Source: Brevundimonas diminuta ATCC 11568 (lineage in GTDB: Bacteria; Pseudomonadota; Alphaproteobacteria; Caulobacterales; Caulobacteraceae). From it: a stretch of 53,030 nt of DNA. Made by a program: the position numbers and the translations under genes. Below are positions 29,364 through 37,259 of this stretch, one piece after another (the stretch's first letter is position 1; every line of letters begins with the position of its first letter). The notes under the pieces are model-generated. The model was not told the DNA's origin. It searched no databases and worked only from the letters and a program-made list of their open reading frames with translations. The DNA lies in assembly GCF_000204035.1 (NCBI RefSeq), contig NZ_GL883086.1:1057540-1110569 (forward strand). The letters are read 5' to 3'.

Positions 29364-30417
29364 AGCGAAGCCCCGAGGCGAACATCCTCGGACGTGAACG
29401 CCGCACCAGCCACAGATTCACCGTGGCCGTCGCCAGCACCAGCGCCGCCACAGCCTGGTGCAGCACGCCGAGCGTCACCGGCACGGCATGGATAAGCGTC
29501 AGGACGCCCAGTCCCGCCTGCAGCCACAGCGCGCCCGCCAGAACCAGGGCCGAAGCGCCCAGCCCCTCGCCCAGGCGCCCGCGCAGGGCCTGGACCGCAT
29601 AGAAGGTGCCCGCGAACAGCAGCACATAGGCGCCGATCCGGTGGTTCAGTTGCACCAGCCCCTGATCGTGCAGGAAGGCCAGCGCCCCCTGCCCCCACTC
29701 GACCGGCGGGAACAGGGCGCCGTTCATCATCGGCCAGTCGGTGTAGATCATGCCCGCCTTGGCCCCGGCCACCAGACCGCCGAGCAGGCACTGGAAGAAG
29801 ACGCCGCCCAGCAGCAGGCCCGCGCCCCAGCTCCAGCCGCGCGGCGCGCGCGTGAAGTCCGAACCCGACCAGGCCTCTAGCCCCGTCCAGATCAGGCCGG
29901 CGAAGATCAGAAAGGCCAGGCCCAGGTGGGTCGTCAGCCGCTCCGGGGCCACATCGATGCGCTCAGCCAGGCCGCTGGACACCATCCACCAGCCGATCAG
30001 CCCCTGCAGGCCGCCCAGGGCCAGCAGGATCGCACAGCGACCGATCAGGCGCCGCGGAATGGCGCGGAAGGCCAGGAACAGGACGAAGGGCACGGCGAAG
30101 ACCACGCCGATCAGACGGCCCAGCAAACGGTGCGCCCATTCCCACCAGAAGATGTACTGGAACTCCGCCATGCTCATGCCGGCGTTGACCTCGACGTACT
30201 GAGGAATGGCCTTGTACTTGTCGAAGGCTTCGACCCAGTCGGCGTGGTTCATCGGCGGCAGGGCGCCCATGATGGGCTTCCATTCCGTGATCGAAAGGCC
30301 CGAGCCGGTCAATCGCGTCGCGCCCCCGACCACCACCATGGCGAACACCAAGGTCGCGCAGAAAAACAGCCACAGCGCCACCGCGCGGCTGTGGTCCAAT
30401 TCACCAAAACGCTTCAT
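29362..30417 (-). CDS. ctaA: Heme A synthase (COX15/CtaA)
   Basis: The 351-residue inner-membrane protein has about eight helices. It oxidises the C8 methyl of haem O to a formyl group, giving haem A for aa3-type oxidases. Conserved features include TGSGLSITEWKP near the start, EWAHRLLGR with a haem His, HLGLAF, and the late QLNHRIGAY and LHQAVAA His residues. ATG 30417 gives the normal N-terminus, MKRFGELD. A longer frame to 30564 lacks support. Confidence 0.95.
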   Translation of the reverse strand: MKRFGELDHSRAVALWLFFCATLVFAMVVVGGATRLTGSGLSITEWKPIMGALPPMNHADWVEAFDKYKAIPQYVEVNAGMSMAEFQYIFWWEWAHRLLGRLIGVVFAVPFVLFLAFRAIPRRLIGRCAILLALGGLQGLIGWWMVSSGLAERIDVAPERLTTHLGLAFLIFAGLIWTGLEAWSGSDFTRAPRGWSWGAGLLLGGVFFQCLLGGLVAGAKAGMIYTDWPMMNGALFPPVEWGQGALAFLHDQGLVQLNHRIGAYVLLFAGTFYAVQALRGRLGEGLGASALVLAGALWLQAGLGVLTLIHAVPVTLGVLHQAVAALVLATATVNLWLVRRSRPRMFASGLR

Positions 30418-30447
30418 TCGACGCCTGCCGTTCGCCCCGATATGCTT

Positions 30448-30468
30448 GCCGCCTCTTTCACAGGCGGC
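30448..30468. repeat. Inverted repeat in the ctaA upstream region
   Basis: GCCGCCT, loop CTTTCAC, AGGCGGC form a perfect seven-pair stem in the 141-base divergent gap between ctaA and the next gene. It may be an operator or a leader hairpin of ctaA. No named motif matches. Confidence 0.35.
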
Positions 30469-30558
30469 GGAACCGAGGGATATGCCCCTCCCGCGAGGCA
30501 AGATCGAGTCGGTTTCTACGCCAAAGCGTCGCACAACATTCAAGGGGAGCGCCAAGCG

Positions 30559-30810
30559 GTGCAATATGTCGAGATCGCCATCGCCTTGGCCGGGGCCCTG
30601 GGCCTGGCCTGGATCGCCGACCTGCTGACCGGGCGGCGCGGCCTGGGCGGGACCATTCTGGTCGCCCTGGTCAGCGGCGCATGCGGCGCCTTCCTGGCCG
30701 TGCGGGTGTTCGCCGTGGCCACTCTGTCCGACTGGGAATGGCTGCCCTGGGCCTTTGCCGCCGTTGTCCTGGGCCTGGTCGCCTTCTTCCTGTTCCGGAG
30801 CAAGCGCTGA
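30559..30810 (+). CDS. Small membrane protein, three helices
   Basis: The 83-residue protein starts at GTG 30559, ten bases after GGGGAG. It has three hydrophobic segments, with short loops such as GRRG. It bears some likeness to the YeaQ/GlsB small membrane family, but this is weak. Its stop and the next gene's ATG share one base (TGATG), so the two form a tiny operon. Function unknown. Confidence 0.65.
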   Translation: MQYVEIAIALAGALGLAWIADLLTGRRGLGGTILVALVSGACGAFLAVRVFAVATLSDWEWLPWAFAAVVLGLVAFFLFRSKR

Positions 30811-31010
30811 TGCCTCCTCGCGCCCGCCGCTTCGTCGCCACCTTGACCGTCGTCTTCTTCCTGGCTTTCTGGGTGTGGGGCGCCGTGACCCTGCATGACC
30901 ATCTGCCGGACGCCTGGTGGATCGACTTGATCTTCTTCGCCGTGGCGGGGATCGGCTGGGGCGTGCCGCTCATTCCCCTGCTGCGCTGGACCGAGCGCGA
31001 GCCTAAATAG
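30810..31010 (+). CDS. DUF2842-like small membrane protein
   Basis: The 66-residue protein starts MPPRARRFVATLTVVFF and has two membrane helices. A short HDHLPDAWW loop and a GWGVPLIPLLRW end match the DUF2842 pattern. That family is found in alphaproteobacteria and has no known function. It is coupled to the upstream membrane protein gene by a one-base overlap. Confidence 0.7.
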   Translation: MPPRARRFVATLTVVFFLAFWVWGAVTLHDHLPDAWWIDLIFFAVAGIGWGVPLIPLLRWTEREPK

Positions 31011-31044
31011 GCTTTGGCTTCAGCCGTCATCGGGAGAAGAGAGC

Positions 31045-31734
31045 ATGCCTCACAGGGAAACCCACCGGGTCGAGCGCATAGGCTGGCTCAGGGCGGCGGT
31101 GCTCGGCGCCAATGACGGCTTGGTTTCGACCGCGAGCCTGATCGTAGGGGTGGCGGCCGCGGCGTCCAGCCAAGGCGCAGTTCTGATCGCGGGGGTCGCG
31201 GGTCTGGCCGCCGGCGCCATGTCCATGGCCGCAGGCGAATACGTCTCAGTCAGTTCCCAATCCGACACTGAAAAGGCCGATCTCGCACGCGAAACTTCCG
31301 AACTGGCCAGGGATCACGAGGCCGAGGTGCGGGAATTGGCCGGGATCTACGCCGCTCGCGGCGTCACGCCCGATCTGGCGACAGAGGTCGCGAAACAGAT
31401 GATGGCGCACGACGCTCTCGGCGCCCACGCCCGCGATGAGTTGGGCATATCCGAGATCACCACCGCCCGTCCTATCCAGGCGGCAATCACTTCGGCCGTG
31501 ACCTTCTCGGCCGGAGCCGCCCTGCCCCTGGTCGTGGCCGCCTTGGCGCCCTTGGCCGGTCTGGCTCTATGGGTCGCAGGATCGGCGTTGCTAGGCCTGG
31601 CTCTGCTAGGAGCCTTGGGCGCAAAGGCCGGAGGCGCGCCCATCGGCCGCTCAGTCGCGCGCGTGGTCTTCTGGGGCGCGCTCGCCATGGGCATAACGGC
31701 AGGCGTCGGTCGCCTGTTCGGCGTCGTCGCCTAA
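31045..31734 (+). CDS. VIT1/CCC1 family iron or manganese transporter
   Basis: The 229-residue protein has five hydrophobic helices and the family motifs: an early GANDGLVSTASLIVGVA and MAAGEYVSVSSQSDTE. A Glu-rich cytosolic segment follows (about 82-130), thought to bind metal. Members export or store Fe(II) or Mn(II). The metal here cannot be told from sequence. Confidence 0.92.
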   Translation: MPHRETHRVERIGWLRAAVLGANDGLVSTASLIVGVAAAASSQGAVLIAGVAGLAAGAMSMAAGEYVSVSSQSDTEKADLARETSELARDHEAEVRELAGIYAARGVTPDLATEVAKQMMAHDALGAHARDELGISEITTARPIQAAITSAVTFSAGAALPLVVAALAPLAGLALWVAGSALLGLALLGALGAKAGGAPIGRSVARVVFWGALAMGITAGVGRLFGVVA

Positions 31735-31846
31735 AGCCACACCACAGTTCTCGAACGGCGCCGCACCCTCTACTTGCTTAAGCCTGCAAGGCGGCCCTTC
31801 AGCGGCGATGGGCGCCTTGGCAGCCGATCCGTTCGCATGAACCCGT

Positions 31847-32155
31847 TCAAGGTCGCTCGCGCAGATAGAGATACAGCGGCAGGGAAAGCGAGAGCCCGAC
31901 CAGGCAGCTCGCTGGGAGCACAAGCCACCAGCGGCTGACATGGTTTCTGGACGCATCCCGCCAGGACCACACCAGGAAGACCGCTATCGAGATCAGGACG
32001 TCCGCGGAAAAGCCGCCGGCGGCGCCGTTCGCGAACAGGGACTTCAAGAACAACGGAACATCCGGCCCGTTCTCGAAAAAGAACGAGCCGAAGAACAGCC
32101 AAGGGACGATGGCGCCGATCACAGCCATAGCCAGATAGAAGCGTCTGACGATCAC
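31847..32155 (-). CDS. DUF2834 family membrane protein
   Basis: The 102-residue protein starts at GTG 32155 after an AAGGGAG Shine-Dalgarno, giving MIVRRFYLAMAVIGAIVPW. The longer in-frame reading to 32419 looks non-coding. Three helices are visible, and the SLSLPLYLYLRERP end is typical of DUF2834. Function unknown. It is convergent with the VIT gene, with 112 bases between that hold no clear signal. Confidence 0.75.
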   Translation of the reverse strand: MIVRRFYLAMAVIGAIVPWLFFGSFFFENGPDVPLFLKSLFANGAAGGFSADVLISIAVFLVWSWRDASRNHVSRWWLVLPASCLVGLSLSLPLYLYLRERP

Positions 32156-32459
32156 ATCGCTCTCCCTTGCAATCAGAAGCGTCACCTTAGGCGTCAAACG
32201 GCCCTTCAAACCAGTCAGCATGTACGGGAACGCAATGCGGGAGAGGCCTAGTATTTCCGCCAAGATGACGCCGCGCCGCGTGAGATGATTACATGACGGC
32301 GCCTCAAGACGAGAGGCGAAGCGCCAGGCCCGGCGATCCCAACCGCTGCACAGCGTTCGGCGGGCCTGCCATCCCCGCGCCACGCCGTTTTTGGCGCGTG
32401 AACCGATAGATTCGGGCAAAAATTTGGCGCCTATGCAGTGCCGAAATGGAACCCAATTC

Positions 32460-32475
32460 TTAACAAACGGTTAAC
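32460..32475 (+). promoter_or_regulatory. CtrA-type box TTAA-N7-TTAAC
   Basis: TTAACAAACGGTTAAC matches the Caulobacter CtrA consensus (TTAA, seven bases, TTAAC) without mismatch. It lies 108 bases upstream of the UXS gene. GANTC methylation sites flank it on both sides. Confidence 0.65.
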
Positions 32476-32541
32476 GCCAATGCCGACGGACTCGGGGATC
32501 ATGAAATCTCCCCTGTCACGCGAATACAGTATGCAGGTAGC

Positions 32542-32565
32542 GTTGTTCAAGCAATTGTAAACAAC
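32542..32565. promoter_or_regulatory. Inverted repeat GTTGTT-N12-AACAAC
   Basis: Two perfect six-base arms with a CAATTG core in the spacer sit 18-41 bases before the UXS ATG. Position and AT-rich content suggest an operator overlapping the promoter or leader. No known regulator is assigned. Confidence 0.4.
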
Positions 32566-32582
32566 CATCAAGGCTGAAGGCG

Positions 32583-33611
32583 ATGACAGACGATCGCTTT
32601 TCTTATGCGCCGCAGAACGACGCCAAAACCACCAAGCGGATCGCCGTATCAGGCGGCGCCGGTTTTCTGGGATCGCATCTATGCGGGCGACTGGTTGACG
32701 CCGGCCATCATGTGACCTGCATTGATAATTTTCATACGGGTCGTCACGCGAACGTCGCTCATCTGATGAGTTCGGATCGCTTCCACCTGGTGGCGCAGGA
32801 CATCAATGAGCCGCTGGACGACGCGCTGGGCCGGTTCGATCAGATCTACAATCTGGCCTGCCCTGCCTCCCCGGTTCACTACCAATATGATCGGGTGAAG
32901 ACGGCCATGACCTGCTCGATCGGCACGCTGAACCTGCTGAAGCGTGCGGCGGCGGACGGCGCACGCTTCTTTCAGGCCTCGACTTCGGAAATCTATGGCG
33001 ATCCGGAAATCCACCCGCAGGTGGAGAGCTATCGCGGCAACGTCAACACCGTGGGACCGCGCTCTTGCTACGACGAGGGCAAGCGGTTCGCCGAGACCCT
33101 GGTGACGGACTTCGGGCAGCAGCACGGCCTGACCACGCGGATCGTGCGCATCTTCAACACCTACGGGCCGCGGATGCACCCGGACGACGGGCGGGTGGTG
33201 TCGAACTTCATCGTCCAGGCTCTGGTCGGCAACGACATCACCATCTACGGCACGGGCGAGCAGACGCGCTCCTTCTGCTTCGTTGACGACCTGATCGAAG
33301 GGTTCGTCCGCCTGATGGACACGGACGAGGATATCGACGGACCGGTCAACATCGGCAATCCGAGCGAGATCACGGTCAATGAGTTGGCTCATCAGGTCAT
33401 CGCCCTGGCGGGGTCGCGCTCGCGATTGGTCTATCACCCGCTGCCGATCGACGATCCGCGCCGTCGCAAGCCCGATATCTCCAGGGCGCTGACCCACCTG
33501 CACTGGTCGCCCCAGGTGCCGCTGCAGGACGGGCTAAAACAGACCATCGCCTATTTCACCGCCGAGCTTCAGGGCGAGAGAGTCGCCCAGCGCGGCGCCG
33601 CCGCGTCGTGA
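32583..33611 (+). CDS. UDP-glucuronate decarboxylase (UDP-xylose synthase)
   Basis: The 342-residue extended SDR protein has the NAD-binding GGAGFLG at 24-30. The family hallmarks of UXS are all present: [37 protein letters not shown] (Tyr163, Lys167), [21 protein letters not shown] and DPRRRKPDI. These separate UXS from UDP-glucose epimerases. It turns UDP-glucuronate into UDP-xylose in the cytoplasm, feeding xylose to a glycan. It is the first gene of the 32583-38387 locus. Confidence 0.9.
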   Translation: MTDDRFSYAPQNDAKTTKRIAVSGGAGFLGSHLCGRLVDAGHHVTCIDNFHTGRHANVAHLMSSDRFHLVAQDINEPLDDALGRFDQIYNLACPASPVHYQYDRVKTAMTCSIGTLNLLKRAAADGARFFQASTSEIYGDPEIHPQVESYRGNVNTVGPRSCYDEGKRFAETLVTDFGQQHGLTTRIVRIFNTYGPRMHPDDGRVVSNFIVQALVGNDITIYGTGEQTRSFCFVDDLIEGFVRLMDTDEDIDGPVNIGNPSEITVNELAHQVIALAGSRSRLVYHPLPIDDPRRRKPDISRALTHLHWSPQVPLQDGLKQTIAYFTAELQGERVAQRGAAAS

Positions 33612-33690
33612 GACGGCGGACCGACGAGACACCACGGGACAGAGCAACCACCACCGACTTATTGGGCAAAATAACTGGGCGAGCGGCGTG

Positions 33691-35136
33691 ATGAACACTC
33701 AAGATCCGAACTGGGCGACCCTGCTAGTCTGGTTGTTCGCTCTTTCCCAGATTCTCTATCTCGGAAGCTTCCTGCTGGAGATGTACTTCCGCTCGCTGCG
33801 CGTCGAGCGCGTGGACATGAGCGAGCCCCTGCCGGCCAGCGAGGCGGACTATCCCTTCATCGTCCTTCTGTATCCCGTGCTGCGGGAGCTGGAGAGCACC
33901 ATGGAGACGACGTTCACGTCTCTGGCCAAGCTGGACTACCCCGCCGACCGCTATCGCGTCCTGGCCATCCCCAACAGCAACGACGCCGAGACCATCGCCA
34001 GCCTGCAGCGGCTGAGCCGGGCCTATCCCTTCGTCGAGATTCTGGCGGTGCCGCCGACCAGCGACGCCAGCTGGGACATGGTGTGGAACGCCTGGGACCG
34101 GAATCCGAAGGCCTATTGGTGGCACAGCGGCAAGCGCGCCGGGGTCAAGGATCTGCCGCCCAAGAAGACGCGCCAGCTGATCTACGCCACCTATCATGTA
34201 GCCGAGACCTATAAGGACAAGAGCGGGCTGACGATCGACTACATCGACGCCGACAGCTGCCCGCCGGCCGACCACTTCAAGGCGGCGGCCATCGGCCTGC
34301 GCCGGTTCGACGTGCTGCAGGCCCGCAATGTGGCGGGCAATCTGAACGCCAGCCTGGCCGCCGCCTTCCACGCCTTCGACCACATGACGTGGGACGGCGC
34401 CAAATACGGCCACCTGTCCGATCCGAAGCAACCCTACTGGGTGCTGGGCAAGGGCCTGTTCTTCAAGGTCGACGACCTGATCGAACTGGGAAGCTTCCAC
34501 CCCTGGATCGCCATCGAAGACCCCGAGGTCGGCCAGCGCTTCTGGAAGAACGGCCGGACGCTGGGCATCATCGAAGGCTCGCTGATCGAAGAGGTGCCCG
34601 AGACCTTCCGCGAAGGGATCACCCAGAGGAAACGCTGGGTCGCCGGATTCTTCCAGAGCCTGACGACGCCGCTGAAGGAGATGGACTTCAGCTTCGGCGA
34701 GCGGGTCCGCGTGTGGATGAACTTCCTGCCCTGCATGTCCATGTGGGTGAACACCCTGGGCATTCCCCTGGGCGTCTGGGCGGCCTGGCGGTTCTTTCAG
34801 GGCGACGATTTCCTGCCGCTGTGGCTGGTGATCCTGTCGATCTTCAACATCGTCGCCTTCTCGATCCTGATGATCGGCCTCTACATCAAGACGTGGCGGC
34901 GGACCGACCTGGTGCTGGACGGCGCGGGCGCGCGCATCGGCTACATGCTGATGGTCAATCCGATCTTCATCATGGTCTGGTGGTGCGTCTGGATCATCCC
35001 GCTGACGCTAGGCTTCGTCATGTATGTGCGGGACAGCGGCCTGGCCTGGCAGCGAACCGAGAAGATCGACGCCAACAACACCCTCGTCCGCACCAAGCTG
35101 GATGAGTTCGGCGCCCTTCGTCATCACCAGCACTAA
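33691..35136 (+). CDS. Processive-type membrane glycosyltransferase, GT2
   Basis: The 481-residue protein has an N-terminal membrane helix (about 9-32), a cytosolic GT-A domain, and four or five C-terminal helices (about 335-460). The catalytic set of processive synthases is visible: DAD at 186-188, E276-D277 as the base and Q312-x-x-R315-W316. This is the D,D,D,QxxRW pattern of cellulose, chitin and hyaluronan synthases. No PilZ domain is present. It probably makes and extrudes a polysaccharide across the inner membrane. The sugar is not known, but the neighbours suggest xylose. Confidence 0.88.
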   Translation: MNTQDPNWATLLVWLFALSQILYLGSFLLEMYFRSLRVERVDMSEPLPASEADYPFIVLLYPVLRELESTMETTFTSLAKLDYPADRYRVLAIPNSNDAETIASLQRLSRAYPFVEILAVPPTSDASWDMVWNAWDRNPKAYWWHSGKRAGVKDLPPKKTRQLIYATYHVAETYKDKSGLTIDYIDADSCPPADHFKAAAIGLRRFDVLQARNVAGNLNASLAAAFHAFDHMTWDGAKYGHLSDPKQPYWVLGKGLFFKVDDLIELGSFHPWIAIEDPEVGQRFWKNGRTLGIIEGSLIEEVPETFREGITQRKRWVAGFFQSLTTPLKEMDFSFGERVRVWMNFLPCMSMWVNTLGIPLGVWAAWRFFQGDDFLPLWLVILSIFNIVAFSILMIGLYIKTWRRTDLVLDGAGARIGYMLMVNPIFIMVWWCVWIIPLTLGFVMYVRDSGLAWQRTEKIDANNTLVRTKLDEFGALRHHQH

Positions 35137-35146
35137 GCAGACGGTC

Positions 35147-36283
35147 ATGGACAAGCACATTCTCATCACCGGCGGGGCGGGCTTCATCGGCTCGCACCTG
35201 GTCGACGCCATGCTGGCGCGCGGCTATCGCGTGACGGTCCTGGACAGTCTGTCGCCCCAGGTTCACGGCGACGCCGAAATGGATGCGGACGGGTGGCCCG
35301 TCTACCTCGACGCACGGGCGCGCCGCATCAAGGGCGACCTGTTGGAAGACGGGGTGTTCGAGGCGGCGCTGAACGGCGTGACCCACCTGGCCCACCTCGC
35401 GGCCTCGGTCGGCGTGGGTCAGAGCATGACCAACATCGTCGACTACACCCGCAACAACGTCATGGCGGCGGCCGTCATGCTGGAGACCCTGTCCCAGCGC
35501 CCGCACACGGTCGAGCGGATCGCCGTCGCCTCGTCCATGTCGATCTATGGCGAGGGGGACTACGTCCGCCCCTCGACCGGCGCCCATGTGACCACCGACA
35601 TCCGCCCGCACGCCCAGTTGGAAGCGCGTCACTGGGATCTGATGGTCGACGGCGAACCGCTGGAGCCCTGCCCCACGCCGGAAGAGAAGCTGCTGCAGCC
35701 CAACTCCATCTATGCGGTGAACAAGCGCGACCATGAGGAGATGTTCCTGTCGGTCGGCCGGGCCCTGCGCATCCCCACCGTGGCCCTGCGGCTGTTCAAC
35801 GCCTATGGCTCGCGCCAGGCCCTGAGCAATCCCTATACGGGCGTGGCGGCCATCTTCATCTCGCGGCTGATGAACGACCAGCCGCCGCTGGTGTTCGAGG
35901 ACGGGCGGCAGATGCGCGACTTCGTCCATGTGCAGGATGTGGCCGAGGCCTTCGCCACCGTGCTGGATGACGACCGCGAGATCTGGGACGTGTTCAATGT
36001 CGGCAGCGGCGCGCCTGTCTCCATCAACGAGATCGCAGGCGTCCTGGCCCGGCTGCTGGGCAAGAACATCGCACCGGAAGTGCTGAACCGTTATCGAGTC
36101 GGGGATATCCGTCACTGCTTCGGCGACATCTCCAAGATCGAGCGCACCTTCGGCTTCACGCCTCGGCGGTCGATGGACGAGGGCATGGAGGAGTTGATTT
36201 CCTGGGTGTCGCACACCCGCGCCCCCATTGACCGAAGCGCAGAAAGTCTGGAACAACTGTCCAGGGGAAGGTTGGTCGTCTGA
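35147..36283 (+). CDS. NAD-dependent nucleotide-sugar epimerase, dTDP-L-rhamnose 4-epimerase-like
   Basis: The 378-residue extended SDR protein starts MDKHILITGGAGFIGSH. The N-terminal LDSLSPQVHG and LAASVGVGQSM motifs resemble dTDP-L-rhamnose 4-epimerases. The catalytic pair is Tyr189 and Lys193 in YAVNK. The substrate is a guess. The ATG is ten bases after the GT2 stop with no strong Shine-Dalgarno, so translation may be coupled. It likely provides a second sugar for the polymer. Confidence 0.85.
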   Translation: MDKHILITGGAGFIGSHLVDAMLARGYRVTVLDSLSPQVHGDAEMDADGWPVYLDARARRIKGDLLEDGVFEAALNGVTHLAHLAASVGVGQSMTNIVDYTRNNVMAAAVMLETLSQRPHTVERIAVASSMSIYGEGDYVRPSTGAHVTTDIRPHAQLEARHWDLMVDGEPLEPCPTPEEKLLQPNSIYAVNKRDHEEMFLSVGRALRIPTVALRLFNAYGSRQALSNPYTGVAAIFISRLMNDQPPLVFEDGRQMRDFVHVQDVAEAFATVLDDDREIWDVFNVGSGAPVSINEIAGVLARLLGKNIAPEVLNRYRVGDIRHCFGDISKIERTFGFTPRRSMDEGMEELISWVSHTRAPIDRSAESLEQLSRGRLVV

Positions 36284-36375
36284 CAGATTTCCCGCCTGTT
36301 CTGTATGCGTTTTGTAGTGTCTCCGCCGGCGTCGCCAGCATCTGGCGCGTTCGATACTTCGCAAGGAACTGACCC

Positions 36376-37101
36376 ATGCCTCACCGTCGACGCCCGATGA
36401 CTTCCCTGGCCGCACCAGCGGCGGCGGCCCTCGTCTGCGCGGGCGTCGCCTGGGTCGGGCCGGCCTCGGCGCAAAGCGATGTGACCGTGTTCGCGGGCGG
36501 CCAGTTGGACGTCGCCGACAGCGCCTATGCCGGAGCGACGATCGGCCTGCCCGGCTCGGTCGATTCGAAGGGTTTTGCGGTGCGCGGCTCGGTCTACACC
36601 GGCAGCTACGACTACAACTCGGGTCCGAATGAGATCGCCGCCGACTTCACCGGCGCCCAGGCGGAGCTGATCTATCGTTTCGGCAACGGCCCGACCTGGG
36701 GCAGCGTCGGCATCGGCTATCGCTATGTCGATACCGACCTCAGCCCCGCCGATCCCGGCAATCGGCGCGACGGCGGCCAGGGCGGCGTCATCGTCTCCCT
36801 GGACGGCGGCCATGTCTCCGGCCCCTGGCGGGTCGACTGGTACGGCTCCTACGGTTTCGAACTGGACGATTACAACGCCCTGGCCAGCCTGACCCATCAG
36901 GTCGGCTCATCCGGCCGCGTGCGCCTGGGCATGGAGGTCGCGGCCGAAGGCGACACCAACTACAACGCCTATCACATCGGTCCCGTGGCCGGGTTCAAGC
37001 TGAACGACAAGTCAGAAATCCAAGTTTCTGTGGGCCTGAGCGACGGCGATCAACGCAGTTCGCAGGCCTATGTTCGGCTCGGTTTCTATCGAAGCTTCTA
37101 G
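36376..37101 (+). CDS. BcsS-like outer-membrane beta-barrel protein
   Basis: The 241-residue protein has an N-terminal signal peptide (cleavage near ASA-QS). The rest is made of alternating hydrophobic strands rich in Gly, Tyr and Asp, such as WGSVGIGYRYVDTD, and ends in Y-R-S-F, a terminal Phe typical of outer-membrane barrels. The layout recalls the cellulose-locus protein BcsS. That likeness comes from memory of the family, not a search. An AAGGA lies before the ATG. It may help export or shape the polymer. Confidence 0.7.
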   Translation: MPHRRRPMTSLAAPAAAALVCAGVAWVGPASAQSDVTVFAGGQLDVADSAYAGATIGLPGSVDSKGFAVRGSVYTGSYDYNSGPNEIAADFTGAQAELIYRFGNGPTWGSVGIGYRYVDTDLSPADPGNRRDGGQGGVIVSLDGGHVSGPWRVDWYGSYGFELDDYNALASLTHQVGSSGRVRLGMEVAAEGDTNYNAYHIGPVAGFKLNDKSEIQVSVGLSDGDQRSSQAYVRLGFYRSF

Positions 37102-37195
37102 AACGAAGAGCCGGAAGGGCGAACGATTACCGGCTCAGCTCATGGAAACACCGTTTTCGCGCCCAACTTCCCGTCCCTGACGCCTCTTAAGATTG

Positions 37196-37217
37196 CGCCT
37201 TAACGAGAAGTTAGGCG
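37196..37217. repeat. Imperfect inverted repeat upstream of the GH10 gene
   Basis: CGCCTTAAC and GTTAGGCG pair with one bulged base around a short GAGAA loop. It lies 43 bases before the xylanase ATG in the 158-base gap after the barrel gene. It may be a leader hairpin or an operator. Confidence 0.35.
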
Positions 37218-37259
37218 TAGTAAGGCAGCCTTCTCGCGTTCCTGAGGAGGTGCAGCCGA

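Larger units (their letters stand above)
32156..32582. other. 427-base intergenic region upstream of the polysaccharide locus
   Basis: This is the longest gene-free stretch in the window, and it is less GC-rich than its surroundings. It contains a CGCGCCA/TGGCGCG hairpin (about 32376-32398), two GANTC sites (32409-32413 and 32489-32493), a CtrA-type box (32460-32475) and an inverted repeat (32542-32565). No protein with good codon use and a start is seen in it. Confidence 0.6.

Noticed and set aside
37187-37204. Second CtrA box upstream of GH10
   Set aside because: The TTAA and TTAAC halves are nine bases apart instead of seven.
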